From NCBI GenBank assembly GCA_030656535.1, contig JAUSPL010000124.1, positions 1-6,610 on the forward strand: a stretch of DNA of 6,610 nt, in the 5' to 3' direction. This document shows, one piece after another, positions 5,922 through 6,610 of this stretch. Source of the DNA: Gemmobacter sp. Lineage in GTDB: Bacteria > Pseudomonadota > Alphaproteobacteria > Rhodobacterales > Rhodobacteraceae. Within the stretch, counting starts at the first letter, position 1; every line of letters starts with the position of its first letter. A program made the translations under genes and the position numbers. The notes beneath the pieces were generated by a model. It was not told the origin of the DNA. It searched no databases and worked only from the letters and a program-made list of their open reading frames with translations.

Positions 5922-5965
5922 ACCGGGACCACGGCTTGCCACCGGGTTTGACGCTGTGGCCCGGT
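5922..5965 (+). terminator. Strong hairpin in convergent gap; possible transcript end
   Basis: ACCGGG-a-CCACGGC (5922-5935) pairs with GCTGTGGCCCGGT (5953-5965), giving 13 pairs with one bulged A and one G-U wobble, around a 17-base loop. The wobble is favourable only on the plus strand, so the RNA is most stable as a tail of the operon that ends at 5872. No T-run follows, so intrinsic termination is doubtful. A second small stem (ACCTG-CTGA-CAGGT, 5987-6000) lies nearer the opposing epmA end. The 185-base gap otherwise shows nothing coding. Confidence 0.4.
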
Positions 5966-6057
5966 CGTCACTGCCCATCCGGCAAGACCTGCTGACAGGT
6001 TCCGCCGTCCGAGCGCGCAGGCTGGATCGAAATGGATGGCGTCCACAAGGCCGCCGC

Positions 6058-6610
6058 CTAGTCCCGCGCGACCGGCGCCCAGATGACATCGTCGATCCGC
6101 GGCGCGCCGGTGGCCAGCATCACCAGCCGATCAAACCCCAACGCAATGCCCGATGCGGCAGGCATATGGGCAAGGGCTGCCAGGAAATCCTCGTCCAAGG
6201 GATAGCGTTCCCCATAGACGCGCTGCTTTTCATCCATTTCCAGCCCAAACCGGCGGCGCTGTTCGACCGGATTTGTCAGTTCACCGAACCCATTGGCCAG
6301 TTCGACCCCACAAGCATAGACCTCGAACCGTTCCGCGACCCGGGGGTCATCGGACGTGGGGCGCGCCAGGGCGGCCTCGGCGGCGGGGTACCGATCAAGG
6401 ATGGTGATGCGGCCATGGCCAAGGTGCGGCTCGACCTTTTGCACAAGGATGCGGCTGAGCATGTCGGACCAGGTATCATCCGGGGCCACCCTAAGACCTT
6501 GCGCGTGCATCTGTGTGGCAAGCGCGCCCGCGTCGGGCGTACCGTCAGACCCGACCGTCGCCAGCAGGTCAATGCCCGCGTGCCGCAAAAACGCCTCGGC
6601 GACCGAAACT
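6058..6610 (-). CDS. epmA: EF-P--(R)-beta-lysine ligase (EpmA/PoxA/GenX), C-terminal part, runs off window
   Basis: The 183 visible residues are the C-terminal half of a lysyl-tRNA-synthetase-like enzyme that attaches (R)-beta-lysine to a conserved lysine of translation factor EF-P, helping ribosomes through polyproline stretches. FEVYACGVELANGFGEL (fragment residues 95-111) is the EpmA/class IIb signature. GIALGFDRLVML (154-165) is class II motif 3, with the ATP-binding arginine. The frame is open from the window edge, reading VSVAEAFL before RHAGID, and no proper start is present, so the gene is truncated only by the window. The family is usually about 300-350 residues, so roughly 130-170 residues, including motifs 1 and 2, lie outside. 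It ends with TAG at 6058 and converges on the operon to its left. A true lysyl-tRNA synthetase is less likely: the fragment closely follows the shorter EpmA pattern. Confidence 0.92.
   Translation of the reverse strand, partial: VSVAEAFLRHAGIDLLATVGSDGTPDAGALATQMHAQGLRVAPDDTWSDMLSRILVQKVEPHLGHGRITILDRYPAAEAALARPTSDDPRVAERFEVYACGVELANGFGELTNPVEQRRRFGLEMDEKQRVYGERYPLDEDFLAALAHMPAASGIALGFDRLVMLATGAPRIDDVIWAPVARD

Noticed and set aside
5843..6046. Minus-strand 67-codon frame in the convergent gap
   Set aside because: It overlaps the end of the stress-protein gene and crosses the strong hairpin, with no ribosome site or recognisable family.

Overview
The window is GC-rich and densely coded. It looks like chromosomal DNA of an alphaproteobacterium, most likely Rhodobacterales (Roseobacter/Paracoccus-like). 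The pointers are a fused carnitine dehydrogenase/thioesterase, a short universal stress protein ending in a GPGPLV-type tail, a class IV aminotransferase of the type I recall from that order, and high G+C at third codon positions. The taxon is an inference from remembered protein families, since no search could be run.

Layout. Bases 1-220 hold no convincing gene. They contain a 13-bp hairpin (93-123) and a short tandem array of 15-16 bp units (130-191, with a decayed fifth copy to 206). Bases 221-1231 (minus) encode a complete nucleotide-sugar epimerase of the UDP-glucuronate 4-epimerase type. The 344-base gap upstream of it (1232-1575) holds a candidate 34-residue small gene (1340-1444, minus) with a strong Shine-Dalgarno, flanked by one hairpin on each side. 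Bases 1576-3021 (minus) encode a two-domain carnitine 3-dehydrogenase/betainyl-CoA thioesterase fusion. The divergent gap 3022-3456 holds candidate promoter and operator elements.

Bases 3457-5872 (plus) carry three close-packed genes that look like one operon: a class IV PLP aminotransferase of branched-chain type, an unrecognised membrane protein starting 1 base after its stop, and a universal stress protein 21 bases further on. A 185-base convergent gap (5873-6057) with one strong hairpin separates these from the 3' part of epmA (6058-6610, minus), which runs off the window.

The genes do not form one obvious pathway. They cover sugar-nucleotide supply for surface polysaccharide, carnitine catabolism, amino-acid transamination plus stress response, and modification of EF-P. 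I see no mobile element, CRISPR array, phage gene, rRNA or tRNA. I do not see a clear new multi-gene system. The leads most worth following are the hairpin/small-ORF/hairpin arrangement ahead of the epimerase, the unrecognised four-cysteine membrane protein coupled to the aminotransferase, and unusual active-site residues in the carnitine dehydrogenase half.
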